Source: Maribacter algarum (ex Lu et al. 2025) (nom. illeg.) (GTDB taxonomy: Bacteria; Bacteroidota; Bacteroidia; Flavobacteriales; Flavobacteriaceae). Taken from it: 64,000 nucleotides of DNA. The notes beneath the pieces were generated by a model. That model saw only the letters and a list, made by a program, of their open reading frames with translations, had not been told where the DNA came from and made no database searches. Where the stretch lies: the NCBI GenBank assembly GCA_947495915.1, contig CANMAW010000005.1:124001-188000 (forward strand), read 5' to 3'. A program made the position numbers and the translations under genes. Below, piece after piece: positions 18,433 to 27,431 of the stretch; position 1 is the stretch's first letter; each line of letters opens with the position of its first letter.

Positions 18433-18518
18433 GACTATTACCTACTAACAACATAAAAATTCGGTTTTACCTCCGAAACAACAAAAAATGAACAACTATT
18501 AATAAGTCCCGAATAGCA

Positions 18519-21500
18519 ATGAAATTTCATCCCACAAAAATTCACCTCATCATATTATGTTTTATTCTTAGTTCGATATCCTTAAATTTAGGATGTAGTA
18601 AAGACAACGACATATTGTTAGAGACCGTCGTTTCTGATTCGGCAGCTACAGTTGAGACAAAAGAACAAACAACAGATAATAGCACTGTAAACGAAGATGT
18701 TCAACAAGATGAATCAACCACTGATGAAAATACTATTGTTGAAAGTACTTTAGAGCTAAGAACCACTAGTTTTTCTCCTTTACATGATGCTCATGTTCAA
18801 AGTGGACGTGGGTACAATCAAAATATCATTCGTTTAGAAGAAGGAAGTCGAACCAGTTATTTAATGTTTGATTTAAGTCAAATTGCAGATATCTCAGGAA
18901 ATATTAAGCAGGCAACCTTACAGTTTACTATAAATAGTGATGATGGAAGTGGAACTGTTAATGTTTTTAAAGGTTCATCAAGCGAATGGACCGAAAATAC
19001 TTTATCTGATGAAAGCGCACCAGAAGCTATTGATAAAGTAGGCTCTATTGCTAAATCATATCTTATAGGTGAAACCCAAGCCATTGAACTCGACCCAACA
19101 CTTTTAGATGCAGAATTGAAAACACTTATTTTACAACATGAAAACGGTAACGACTTAGCCTTTGCATCAAAAGAACATGTGTCAAAAACCGGACCTAAAT
19201 TGGTAGTAAGTTATGAAGTGTCTGAATCTGCTTCGCAAATAGAAGATAATTCTCTGATTGAAGTTGAATCAGATGAGCCTGAGGATGTTGTAGTAGAAGA
19301 CCTTGATACAGTGGAAAGCGAAAATGCCCCAGTAAATGAAAGCACTGAAAACCAGGCACCAATAGCTATTGCTGATGCTGTACCTTCAAGTGGTAAAGCT
19401 CCTTTAGAAGTAACCTTTACTGGCGAAAATTCATCGGATGATACAAAAGTTGTTAGTTATGTTTGGAATTTTAACGATGGTGGTGCTACCAGTGCTGAGG
19501 CTAATCCCAAGTATACCTTCAACCAAGTTGGCACATACCTCGTTGAACTTACAACTACAGATGAAGAGGGTCTTAAAAGTACAGACCAAGTTACCATTAC
19601 CGTATCTGATGAAAATAATGAAGCTCCGGTTGCTGTTGTAAGCGCAACTCCTACAACAGGAGAAGCTCCATTAGAAGTGTCATTTAAAGGTAGTGACTCA
19701 ACCGATGACAATGCCATCTCCACTTATGGCTGGGATTTTAAAGATGGGTCAAAAACCAATGTAGCAGATTTTAATTATACCTATAAAACACCCGGCACAT
19801 ATGAAGCCGAACTCACAGTTACTGATGAAAATGGTCTGAGCGACGTTGAAACAATTACAATTGTGGTTGAAGAACCAAGCAATGATGGTCCGACCGCTGT
19901 AGTTAGTGCCAATGTTACCTCTGGTCCTGCCCCCTTAAATGTTCAGTTTATTGGCGACAAATCTTCTGATGATAAAGGAATTTATAGCTATGCTTGGAAT
20001 TTTAAAGATGGTAGCTCAAATGCCTACACGGCCAATCCTGCACATAGTTTTAATCAACCAGGAAGTTATGAAGTAGAACTGACGGTAAAAGATACTGATG
20101 GCGCGGAAGACACAAAATCAATAATGATTACGGTTAGTGCTTCAGAAAACAATGCGCCAAACGCTGTTGCCACAGCAAATGTAACATCTGGAAATGCCCC
20201 TCTTACAGTTCAATTTAGAGGTGACACTTCATCAGATGATAATGGAATTACAAGTTATTTTTGGAACTTTAAAGATGGAACTACTGCAAGCTCTGCTAAC
20301 GCAACTCATACTTTCACTCAACCCGGTAATTATACCGTAGATTTAACGGTAAAAGATGCTCAAAACCTTAGTAGCACAGCTAGTATGGTGATTCAAGTAA
20401 ACGCCAATAATACTTCAAGTACAAACAACCCACCAGGATATTACGTTTCTACATTTGGAAATTCAAGCAATAATGGTCTTTCTCCATCAAGTCCATGGAG
20501 TTTAGCACATGCATTTAATGTTGCTAAAGCGGGAGATGTGGTTTACGTTAAGGCTGGAAACTATGGCAACCTTCAACTAAGAACAAATAATACTGGTAAT
20601 AGCGGTAGTCCAATAAAATTTATTGGTTATACAAATAATCCAGGAGACGTTGCAAGTTCTAACGGTTCCACTTTTAATTATGGAGAAAACCTGAATGCAG
20701 GTAAAATGCCCTTATTACAATCGTATAATAGCCAAGGCACAGCAATTACTCTACATGATAGATTCATTCATGTTGAAAATTTTCAAATAACCGGTTACGC
20801 CGTGGGTATTCAAACAATTAATCTAGCAACGAATGCAACAATAAAAAATGTAATTATAACTAATGTTGGAAATCAATCTAGCGCTAGCTCTTATACTGGT
20901 GTTGGATTTAAGATAGAATCAAATAACGCCCTATTAGAAAATTGCTTTGTGCTAAACGCTGGTGCAGAAGCATTCAATTTATCTGATTCAGATTATTCTA
21001 GAGTAAATAATTGTAAAGTTTACGCAAATAATAACTCCAACCCTACTGATTACTACTTTTTACTTACAGGTGGTACAAACAATACAATTGTTGAAAATAG
21101 TTATGCTGAAAGAGAAGCTTATTTGAGTCATGGCGGACATGGTTTTGACATGAAAGACCTTGCTACAAATAATACGTTTAGAAATTGTACCGCAAAACGC
21201 ACAAACTTTGAATTAAATTTTTCTGGAGTTAAATATAACACGATCGTTGACTGTGCAATTTACGGTGTAAATACTTCGTCAGGAAATTGGCATTCGGTAA
21301 TGGCTATTTTTAATGGTGCTAACAATAATTTAATCAAGAACATGTACATTCAAGATACATGGGCTGCCATATCATGGGCCGATTATGACGATGGATTTGT
21401 AGGGCCAGGAGGTGATCGAGATGAGGTAAGTTTAGGTTATGATAATACCTTTGATGGAATTGTTGTAAAAAACACTAATAGACTTCTAAATATCGGTGGT

Positions 21501-21740
21501 GGTAATCAATTTGCTGCTGCTGCAAAGCGAAATAAACTAATTAACTGTCGCGTAGACAACTTTGAGTTTGTGGCAGTAACTCATTACAGAACTGAGGGAA
21601 TTGTAATTCAAAACTGTAATTTCTCAAATGGCCGCAATTTAGTTGTGGAGGCAATTGGCCAATATTTACCTTATAGCAAGTTCAATGTAAGTTGGATTAA
21701 CAATAGTTGGTCAAACGTAAGTTTCACTCCTCCGAATTAA
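18519..21740 (+). CDS. Surface lipoprotein with DNRLRE/CBM96-like domain, four PKD domains and beta-helix
   Basis: This is a paralogue of the preceding gene with an added PKD region. The lipoprotein signal ends in NLGC (Cys26), followed by SKDNDILLETVV, nearly the same as the neighbour. The DNRLRE/CBM96-like domain spans about 75-235. Four PKD repeats of about 85-90 residues follow (about 280-632), each with a core such as APLEVTF, SSDD, WNFNDG or WNFKDG, and a GTY/GSY/GNY-V-L-T strand. The C-terminal parallel beta-helix (about 640-1073) starts GYYVSTFGNSSNNG and ends SFTPPN like its neighbour. PKD domains usually act as spacers or binding modules in extracellular enzymes. Extracellular polysaccharide binding or processing is the likely role; catalytic residues are not identifiable. 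Confidence 0.84.
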   Translation: MKFHPTKIHLIILCFILSSISLNLGCSKDNDILLETVVSDSAATVETKEQTTDNSTVNEDVQQDESTTDENTIVESTLELRTTSFSPLHDAHVQSGRGYNQNIIRLEEGSRTSYLMFDLSQIADISGNIKQATLQFTINSDDGSGTVNVFKGSSSEWTENTLSDESAPEAIDKVGSIAKSYLIGETQAIELDPTLLDAELKTLILQHENGNDLAFASKEHVSKTGPKLVVSYEVSESASQIEDNSLIEVESDEPEDVVVEDLDTVESENAPVNESTENQAPIAIADAVPSSGKAPLEVTFTGENSSDDTKVVSYVWNFNDGGATSAEANPKYTFNQVGTYLVELTTTDEEGLKSTDQVTITVSDENNEAPVAVVSATPTTGEAPLEVSFKGSDSTDDNAISTYGWDFKDGSKTNVADFNYTYKTPGTYEAELTVTDENGLSDVETITIVVEEPSNDGPTAVVSANVTSGPAPLNVQFIGDKSSDDKGIYSYAWNFKDGSSNAYTANPAHSFNQPGSYEVELTVKDTDGAEDTKSIMITVSASENNAPNAVATANVTSGNAPLTVQFRGDTSSDDNGITSYFWNFKDGTTASSANATHTFTQPGNYTVDLTVKDAQNLSSTASMVIQVNANNTSSTNNPPGYYVSTFGNSSNNGLSPSSPWSLAHAFNVAKAGDVVYVKAGNYGNLQLRTNNTGNSGSPIKFIGYTNNPGDVASSNGSTFNYGENLNAGKMPLLQSYNSQGTAITLHDRFIHVENFQITGYAVGIQTINLATNATIKNVIITNVGNQSSASSYTGVGFKIESNNALLENCFVLNAGAEAFNLSDSDYSRVNNCKVYANNNSNPTDYYFLLTGGTNNTIVENSYAEREAYLSHGGHGFDMKDLATNNTFRNCTAKRTNFELNFSGVKYNTIVDCAIYGVNTSSGNWHSVMAIFNGANNNLIKNMYIQDTWAAISWADYDDGFVGPGGDRDEVSLGYDNTFDGIVVKNTNRLLNIGGGNQFAAAAKRNKLINCRVDNFEFVAVTHYRTEGIVIQNCNFSNGRNLVVEAIGQYLPYSKFNVSWINNSWSNVSFTPPN

Positions 21741-21773
21741 TCAACTATCTTATTGTTTAATAAAAAAAAAAAA

Positions 21774-21800
21774 ACGATGCTATTAAGTTAATAGCATCGT
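21774..21800. terminator. Bidirectional rho-independent terminator
   Basis: A 12-bp perfect stem (21774-21785 with 21789-21800) and 3-nt loop have a 13-A run on the left and a 9-T run on the right. It separates convergent genes ending at 21740 (+) and 21812 (-). Confidence 0.9.
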
Positions 21801-21811
21801 TTTTTTTTGAG

Positions 21812-23656
21812 TTACATTTTGTGATTTCGATCTAACACTGATTTCCCCCAAATATAGGGTGTAAGATCTCTCCAAGAATCTTGAGCCGTAACAAAGTTGT
21901 TACTTTTTCCACTGGCAATATTCATAATGTTAGATTTCAAGACTTCAGGATTGTCAACTAATGCCGATTCTAAAAATGATTTAGAATGAACAGTATCTGA
22001 AAACCACTCATTCAAATCATTTTGCATCCAATCTACGATTGGAGAAGTAAATCCAATTTTAGATTTACGCCAAGTTACTTCTTTAGGCAGGTAAGGATCT
22101 ATAGCATCACGAATTAACTTTTTAGTATACCCCCCTCCCATTTTACTAGTATAAGGAAGTGAATTTACAAAACTAACAAGCCTATGATCCATAAACGGCA
22201 TTCGAATTTCTACTCCGCTAATCATAGCATATCTATCATAATTACGCAGCAAAGTCGGTAAAATGGTTTCATTAAATATTACATACAAATGTTTCGATAA
22301 ATTATCTAACTTTTTGAAGTTAGGATGATCATGATCTCTAGATATTCGATCTTTACCAAGAATCTTTTTAGCAGCAGTCTTAACCATGAAATTAGCATAT
22401 AATTTCTTATAATTAATTCTATCGAATTGATCACTAGTATTCAGAGTGCCTTGATAAGTATCTAAGATGTCTTTAATATTCTTATAATTAAACTTACTAT
22501 CCCAAAGAGCTTCAATTAATCCATTATATCCGCTAAACAATTCATCAGCCCCATGGCCATCTAAAGTAACCGTTACCCCGTTGTTTTTAACAGCCTCATA
22601 TATCATTATCATTGGTATAGGAGTTGTTATATAAAGATCTTCAAACAAATAAAAATATTCTTCCAACTTACCCCAATGCTGTAATGGTTCAACTTCCATG
22701 AAAGTTCCTTTAATACCCAAATGGTCTGTTACCATTCTAGCATATTTCGACTCATCCATCGGCGTTTCTGGAAATGTTGCAACAAATGCATGTTGCCAAT
22801 CTTTTGAATAACTATTGTTATTTTTAGATAGATGAGCCATTGCGCCAATTGTAGCACTACTGTCTAAACCACCACTTAGGGCTGTACCAATAGCAACATC
22901 AGATCTCATTCTTAATTTACAAGAATCTAAAAACATTGATCTAAACTGTTCTACTTGATCTTCATATTTTTCGGGTACCTCAATCAAATGATCTAATGTA
23001 TTCCAATATCGTTTTAGTGAGAGTTTTCCATCTCTATACCAACCGTTGTGGCCATGCGGAAACCTTTTAATTCCCTTAATTAAACATTTATCAGTGGTTT
23101 CGTAAGCGAAGATATTTCGTTTCATCCAATCAAAATCTTCTGAAACCTCTAGTTTATTAATAAAAGGATAGATAGCTTTCATTTCTGAAGCAAAAATAAA
23201 TCGCCCTTCTATTTCGGCATAAAACAATGGTTTTTTTCCATACCTATCTCGTGAAAAGAAAAGTTCATTTTTGTGATTATCCCAAATTGCGAAGGCCCAC
23301 ATTCCATTGAACTTAAGAACACAATCTTCACCCCATTCAATATAAGACTTTAGTAAAACTTCCGTGTCAGAAGATGAGTTAAAACTGTGACCCTTTTTTG
23401 AAAGTTCATTCTTTAACTCTAAAAAATTATAGATTTCTCCGTTAAGTACAATGGTATACCTGCGGTCTTCATTACTCATTGGCTGGTGACCATTTTTAGA
23501 TAAATCTAGTATAGAAAGTCTTCGATGACCCATGGAGATTTTACCTCCAACATCTTCAATTCCATAGCTATCAGGACCCCTGTGAGTCAAGGTATCTAAT
23601 GCATGTTTAAACAAGTTGTGTTCTGTTGTTGGCAATGTTCCAAATATACCGCACAT
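21812..23656 (-). CDS. asnB: Asparagine synthase (glutamine-hydrolysing)-like amidotransferase
   Basis: The AsnB family transfers ammonia from glutamine to an adenylated carboxylate. The N-terminal class II glutamine amidotransferase domain begins MCGIFG with the nucleophile Cys2 and contains THRGPDSYG and MGHRRLSILD. The C-terminal synthetase domain has the ATP motif SGGLDSSAT (near residue 265) and VTWRKSKIGFTSP. The length (614) is normal. It lies inside the polysaccharide locus, so the substrate may be a uronic acid of the polymer rather than aspartate; homologues in the Francisella and Pseudomonas O-antigen loci are assigned to uronamide formation. Sequence alone cannot separate the two. 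A weak pair of motif sites lies upstream at 23688-23721. Confidence 0.9.
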   Translation of the reverse strand: MCGIFGTLPTTEHNLFKHALDTLTHRGPDSYGIEDVGGKISMGHRRLSILDLSKNGHQPMSNEDRRYTIVLNGEIYNFLELKNELSKKGHSFNSSSDTEVLLKSYIEWGEDCVLKFNGMWAFAIWDNHKNELFFSRDRYGKKPLFYAEIEGRFIFASEMKAIYPFINKLEVSEDFDWMKRNIFAYETTDKCLIKGIKRFPHGHNGWYRDGKLSLKRYWNTLDHLIEVPEKYEDQVEQFRSMFLDSCKLRMRSDVAIGTALSGGLDSSATIGAMAHLSKNNNSYSKDWQHAFVATFPETPMDESKYARMVTDHLGIKGTFMEVEPLQHWGKLEEYFYLFEDLYITTPIPMIMIYEAVKNNGVTVTLDGHGADELFSGYNGLIEALWDSKFNYKNIKDILDTYQGTLNTSDQFDRINYKKLYANFMVKTAAKKILGKDRISRDHDHPNFKKLDNLSKHLYVIFNETILPTLLRNYDRYAMISGVEIRMPFMDHRLVSFVNSLPYTSKMGGGYTKKLIRDAIDPYLPKEVTWRKSKIGFTSPIVDWMQNDLNEWFSDTVHSKSFLESALVDNPEVLKSNIMNIASGKSNNFVTAQDSWRDLTPYIWGKSVLDRNHKM

Positions 23657-23687
23657 AATAATTTAAGTTTAAGGTTGAAAAAGTTGT

Positions 23688-23721
23688 ACAATACAACGAT
23701 TATTAAGATGAATTTTGTTGA
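23688..23721 (+). promoter_or_regulatory. Weak paired operator candidate upstream of asnB
   Basis: ACAATACAACGA (23688-23699) and GAATTTTGTTGA (23710-23721) are 22 bp apart. The surrounding 40 bp align with 18291-18330, including TACAACG, TTATTAA and TTGAAAAATGG or TCGAAAAATGG. It lies 32-65 bp before the start of the minus-strand asnB gene, in opposite orientation to it. Confidence 0.35.
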
Positions 23722-23763
23722 AAAATGGACTAAAGGTCAAATAAAATAACGACACATTTTTAA

Positions 23764-25080
23764 TTATTTACGCTTTGTAAAAACAGAGGCGAATGTTAGT
23801 GCTTGAATCATCATATAAAAAGATGGCCTTGTTTGTTTAAATAGTAAGGGCGCAAAAAGTACTGAAATTGATTGGGAAATTATTGTTGCCCCTGCTGCAC
23901 CGGTAATTCCAAATGCAGGAATCATAATCATATTTAACCCTATATTGCTTAGCATACCTATAAATAAACAAATACTACTATAACGTTGAAGATTTTCTGT
24001 TAGTGTCCATTTACTAGTCGACACCCCTAAAAAAACAAATACACCAGCCCAAACATGAATGCTCAATACATTTCCAGTTTCGGTAAATTCTGTGCCAAAC
24101 AAAATTTCTACCAAAAAATCACTTATAAATGTCATTGGTATTGCGATTGCAATTGCAATAATAACCATCAAATCATATAGTTTCTGCAGTCGATCTCTAT
24201 ATAATTCTTTACTGATATTTTTGGCATTAACAATAGCAGGAAACAAGGAACTACCAATGACTGTCGGAATAAAATACCAGGCTTGACTTAAGCTTACTGC
24301 AGCTGAATACTGACCTACTGCATTAGAATTCATTATTTCCTTAATCATCACTTGATCTACCCTCATGTAAATTGAAACAAAAACTAAATTCAGAATTAGT
24401 GGCCAACTATCCTTCAGAAGTTCTATTGAGGTTTTAAACGAAAATTTCCATTTAAAAAGTGATTGTCCATTCTTATAATAAACAAAAATTCCTCCAAGCG
24501 CCAGAAAAACGGTATCAAAAACTAACACATAGACAAAATAAATCAAAGGCGCTCCTGAATAAATAAACCAAATCTTCAGTAAGGTTGATAATACTAAATT
24601 TACAATGCTAACTATAACGATTGCATCGTTTTTTACAATGCTCAAAAAATAAGAATTGATTACATTAAAACTGCTTATAAAAGTTAATAAACCAATTATT
24701 ATAATTATTTTATTTGTTAACTCGTCATTTTCATTAAAAATAAAAGACACAAAAAGACAAGTCATGAGTAATACAGAACCAAATACCTGAAGAAAAAATG
24801 ACGTTCCAATAAGGGTGTATTTTTTTTCAGGATAATTGACCAAATCACGAGATAAAATCTCTGCTAAACCTAAGGTAGAAAATGCGGCAAAAATCCCCAC
24901 AAAACTTTGAGCGTAACTTAAAATACCATAATCTGAAGGACCTAAATAACGAATTACCCATACCCCTACAGTTAAAGCTGCAACTATTCTTAGAACTTTT
25001 TCACCTAAAAGCCATGATGTATTTTTAAAATACTTCATGAATCCAGCATTAGCTTGTAATTGTTTTATTTTTTCTATCAT
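23764..25080 (-). CDS. Wzx-type oligosaccharide flippase
   Basis: It would flip the lipid-linked repeat unit to the periplasmic face of the inner membrane for polymerisation by the Wzy-like protein (27432-28658). The 438-residue protein is almost entirely hydrophobic, with about 12 predicted membrane segments. It has the family's N-terminal pattern: KNTSWLLGEKVLRIV, then WVIRYLGPSDYGILSYAQSF and GLAEILSRDLV. It is the only flippase in the window. It is transcribed from its own divergent promoter region and followed by asnB after 107 bp, so the two may share a transcript. Confidence 0.92.
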   Translation of the reverse strand: MIEKIKQLQANAGFMKYFKNTSWLLGEKVLRIVAALTVGVWVIRYLGPSDYGILSYAQSFVGIFAAFSTLGLAEILSRDLVNYPEKKYTLIGTSFFLQVFGSVLLMTCLFVSFIFNENDELTNKIIIIIGLLTFISSFNVINSYFLSIVKNDAIVIVSIVNLVLSTLLKIWFIYSGAPLIYFVYVLVFDTVFLALGGIFVYYKNGQSLFKWKFSFKTSIELLKDSWPLILNLVFVSIYMRVDQVMIKEIMNSNAVGQYSAAVSLSQAWYFIPTVIGSSLFPAIVNAKNISKELYRDRLQKLYDLMVIIAIAIAIPMTFISDFLVEILFGTEFTETGNVLSIHVWAGVFVFLGVSTSKWTLTENLQRYSSICLFIGMLSNIGLNMIMIPAFGITGAAGATIISQSISVLFAPLLFKQTRPSFYMMIQALTFASVFTKRK

Positions 25081-25229
25081 TATAAATTCGACCTAACCGT
25101 AAGGTGTAAAACTATTTTTGATTAAATAATAATTATTTTATCCAGCGTTAACTATATTGAAAAAGACAAAGAAATTGAATTACAAAACTATTGTTAACTA
25201 TTAAAACTCAAATTACAACGAATGCCTAT

Positions 25230-25263
25230 CAAAAATATTGACATAGATTTTTTAATTTGTCAA
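25230..25263 (-). promoter_or_regulatory. Candidate promoter for the flippase gene
   Basis: On the minus strand, TTG (25263-25261) and TATTTTTG (25237-25230) are 23 nt apart, a full consensus match. Transcription would start near 25223, leaving a leader of about 140 nt before the ATG at 25080. Confidence 0.6.
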
Positions 25264-25412
25264 AAATAGCCAATTATAGAGCTCTTTAGACTACATTTCA
25301 ATAAATCATAAATTGAAATCAAATTTTAAATTCTATTTGTTTACCAATATGTAGCTAATTATATCGTTTGATATTTAAATAATCACATTAGTAAAATTAG
25401 CATGTTGCTAAT

Positions 25413-25447
25413 TTGGTGAAGATTTATATATGGAAACATTATTTTTG
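25413..25447 (+). promoter_or_regulatory. Candidate promoter for the acetyltransferase operon
   Basis: TTG at 25413-25415 and TATTTTTG at 25440-25447 are separated by 24 nt, one more than the usual maximum. The -7 match is perfect and lies about 60 bp before the ATG at 25507. Confidence 0.5.
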
Positions 25448-25506
25448 TTGTGAAATACACCAAATAATTGAAAGCTATTTAGTTTGATACTTTCCCATTT
25501 TTGATT

Positions 25507-26220
25507 ATGACCAAAAACTTAAAAAAAATAATTCTTTCAAATAGTTATTTGATTAGCTGGGTCAACAGACTTAACAAAATCAGACTGAGACGAAAGTTTA
25601 ATATATCATATGGCAAGCGTGTATTCATAGGGTTTTCAGTAATCTGCGAAGGTAATAACGTCTTTGAACGAAATAGTTCTATAACGGGGTCTAGCATAGG
25701 CTATGCTTCGTATTTAGGCGCAGGAACAAATATTCAAAAAGCAAAAATTGGCCGTTATTGCTCTATAGGGCCAAACGTTCAATGTGTTTTTGGTAAACAT
25801 CCAACAAACACTTTTGTATCAACACATCCTGCATTTTTTTCAACACGTAAACAATCAGGTTTTACTTATATCAATGAACAAAAATTTGAAGAGTTTGAAA
25901 AACCACGAGATGCTGAAGGTAAATATTCCATCATAATAGGCAATGATGTTTGGATAGGAGCCAATGTAACTATATTAGATGGAGTGTATATAGGTGATGG
26001 TGCTGTAATTGCTTCTAACTCTTTAGTCAATAAAGATGTTGAGGCTTATACTATAGTTGGAGGCGTGCCCGCAAAACCAATTAAAAAAAGGTTTGATGAT
26101 GAAATAATTTCAGTTTTATTGGATTATAAGTGGTGGACAAAACCTGAAAAGTGGATTGCAGCAAATGCTGAATTATTCTCAGATATTTCAAAATTCATAA
26201 AAGTTGTAAAAAATGATTAA
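25507..26220 (+). CDS. Left-handed beta-helix acyltransferase (CatB/LbH family)
   Basis: This is probably an O- or N-acetyltransferase that decorates a sugar of the repeat unit. The 237-residue protein has hexapeptide repeats in two blocks (about 55-90, [12 protein letters not shown]; and about 138-185, [19 protein letters not shown] and [17 protein letters not shown]). [13 protein letters not shown] follows, typical of the CatB/NodL/WbbJ type. The open frame reaches a TTG at 25501, but I take the ATG two codons later. The start of the next gene overlaps it by 8 bp. It lacks the N-terminal Rossmann domain of PglD, so I do not assign it to the 4-amino sugar pathway. Confidence 0.87.
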   Translation: MTKNLKKIILSNSYLISWVNRLNKIRLRRKFNISYGKRVFIGFSVICEGNNVFERNSSITGSSIGYASYLGAGTNIQKAKIGRYCSIGPNVQCVFGKHPTNTFVSTHPAFFSTRKQSGFTYINEQKFEEFEKPRDAEGKYSIIIGNDVWIGANVTILDGVYIGDGAVIASNSLVNKDVEAYTIVGGVPAKPIKKRFDDEIISVLLDYKWWTKPEKWIAANAELFSDISKFIKVVKND

Positions 26221-27364
26221 GACCACCGCTATAGTTGTAATAGGCTATAATAGACCTGACTCATTAAAAAGACTTTTAAAATCTGTCAGCAAAGCTCATT
26301 ATCCAAATAATGATATTCCAATTATTATAAGTATTGATTACTCGATATCGGGTGATACCGTTTTAAAAGTGGCAAACGATTTTAATTGGCAATATGGCTC
26401 AAAAGAAATAATTCAACATAAGAAAAACCTAGGGTTGAAAAATCATGTTTTAAGTTGCGGAGATCTAACCACAATTTATGGTTCAATAATCATGCTTGAA
26501 GATGATTTATATGTTTCTCCCAACTTCTATTCTTATGCAATTGATGCTTTAAAATTTTCAGCTAATGAGCCGCAAATTGCTGGTATATCTTTATACAATC
26601 ACCCGGTAAATGTTCATACAAATGAAGTTTTTAATGCGATTGAAGATGGTTTTGACAATTACTATTTTCAATTTGCATCATCATGGGGGCAAGCTTGGTC
26701 ATTAAATCAGTGGAAAGAGTTTAAGAATTGGTATTTAAATAATCAAGTGTTAGTACCCACTATGAACATTCCTAAAAACGTAACAGATTGGTCTGAAAAG
26801 TCATGGCTAAAATTCTATACTACTTATCTGATACAATCGAACAAATACTTTCTTTACCCAAAAATTTCTTTGTCTACAAATTTTAGTGATGCTGGTACAC
26901 ATGTTAATTCAGATAGTACATCTTACCAAGCAGCATTATGTTATTCACAAAGTAAAATATACAATTTTAGCTCCATAGAAAATTCTCAAAGTATTTACGA
27001 CTCTTTTTACGAAAATAGAAACCTTTTTAAACCACTTGAAATAAAATATTCAGACTTGTGCATTGATCTATATGGCTATAAACCGCAACCTAAAGAGAGA
27101 TACTGGTTAAGTTCTCAATTAAAAGACTATGAGATTGTAAAATCTTTTACAAGGTCATTAAAGCCATTAGATGCCAATATTGTAGAAAAACTACCTGGTA
27201 AAGATTTTTATTTATACGATACCTCAAAACAAAAAACAAACCCTAATAAACCAAACCAATATAGAAGAATCACCTATAACATAAGACACCTCTCGGTAAA
27301 AAACTCTTACATCGTAACCATGAAATTGCTTGCTTTAAAAATTAAAAGTAAATTTGGTCTTTAA
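26213..27364 (+). CDS. GT-A-fold glycosyltransferase (family not resolved)
   Basis: A cytoplasmic glycosyltransferase of 383 residues that begins [20 protein letters not shown]. It has an acidic DxD-like motif in [15 protein letters not shown] (about residues 92-106). [19 protein letters not shown] corresponds to the tryptophan-rich block of the protein at 14410-15351, so the two belong to one extended family with different acceptors or donors. The last 100 residues are basic and have no family match I recognise. Its start overlaps the acetyltransferase gene by 8 bp. Substrates are unknown. Confidence 0.8.
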   Translation: MIKTTAIVVIGYNRPDSLKRLLKSVSKAHYPNNDIPIIISIDYSISGDTVLKVANDFNWQYGSKEIIQHKKNLGLKNHVLSCGDLTTIYGSIIMLEDDLYVSPNFYSYAIDALKFSANEPQIAGISLYNHPVNVHTNEVFNAIEDGFDNYYFQFASSWGQAWSLNQWKEFKNWYLNNQVLVPTMNIPKNVTDWSEKSWLKFYTTYLIQSNKYFLYPKISLSTNFSDAGTHVNSDSTSYQAALCYSQSKIYNFSSIENSQSIYDSFYENRNLFKPLEIKYSDLCIDLYGYKPQPKERYWLSSQLKDYEIVKSFTRSLKPLDANIVEKLPGKDFYLYDTSKQKTNPNKPNQYRRITYNIRHLSVKNSYIVTMKLLALKIKSKFGL

Positions 27365-27431
27365 AATTCCTTTACAAGATTTATTTTTCTTTCATCATTT
27401 GAAAACAAAGTCATAAAATCTTATTTATATA

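Larger units (their letters stand above)
18087..18518 (+). other. 432-bp gap between the two lipoprotein genes
   Basis: It holds a terminator for the upstream gene (18114-18150), one exact GCATTTCATCGA (18206-18217), a 21-bp-spaced pair of related sites (18291-18323) and a consensus promoter (18401-18432), all described separately. No open frame is present. Confidence 0.75.
25081..25506. other. 426-bp divergent intergenic region between flippase and acetyltransferase
   Basis: This AT-rich gap contains one candidate promoter for each direction, listed separately. I found no open frame, RNA gene or strong hairpin. AAATTACAACGA at 25210-25221 resembles the first half-site of the 18291 pair, but no convincing partner is present. 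Confidence 0.65.

Noticed and set aside
16008-21740. Type 9 secretion sorting domain on the two lipoproteins.
   Set aside because: Both end in FTPPN directly after the beta-helix, with no C-terminal sorting domain; lipid anchoring explains their location.
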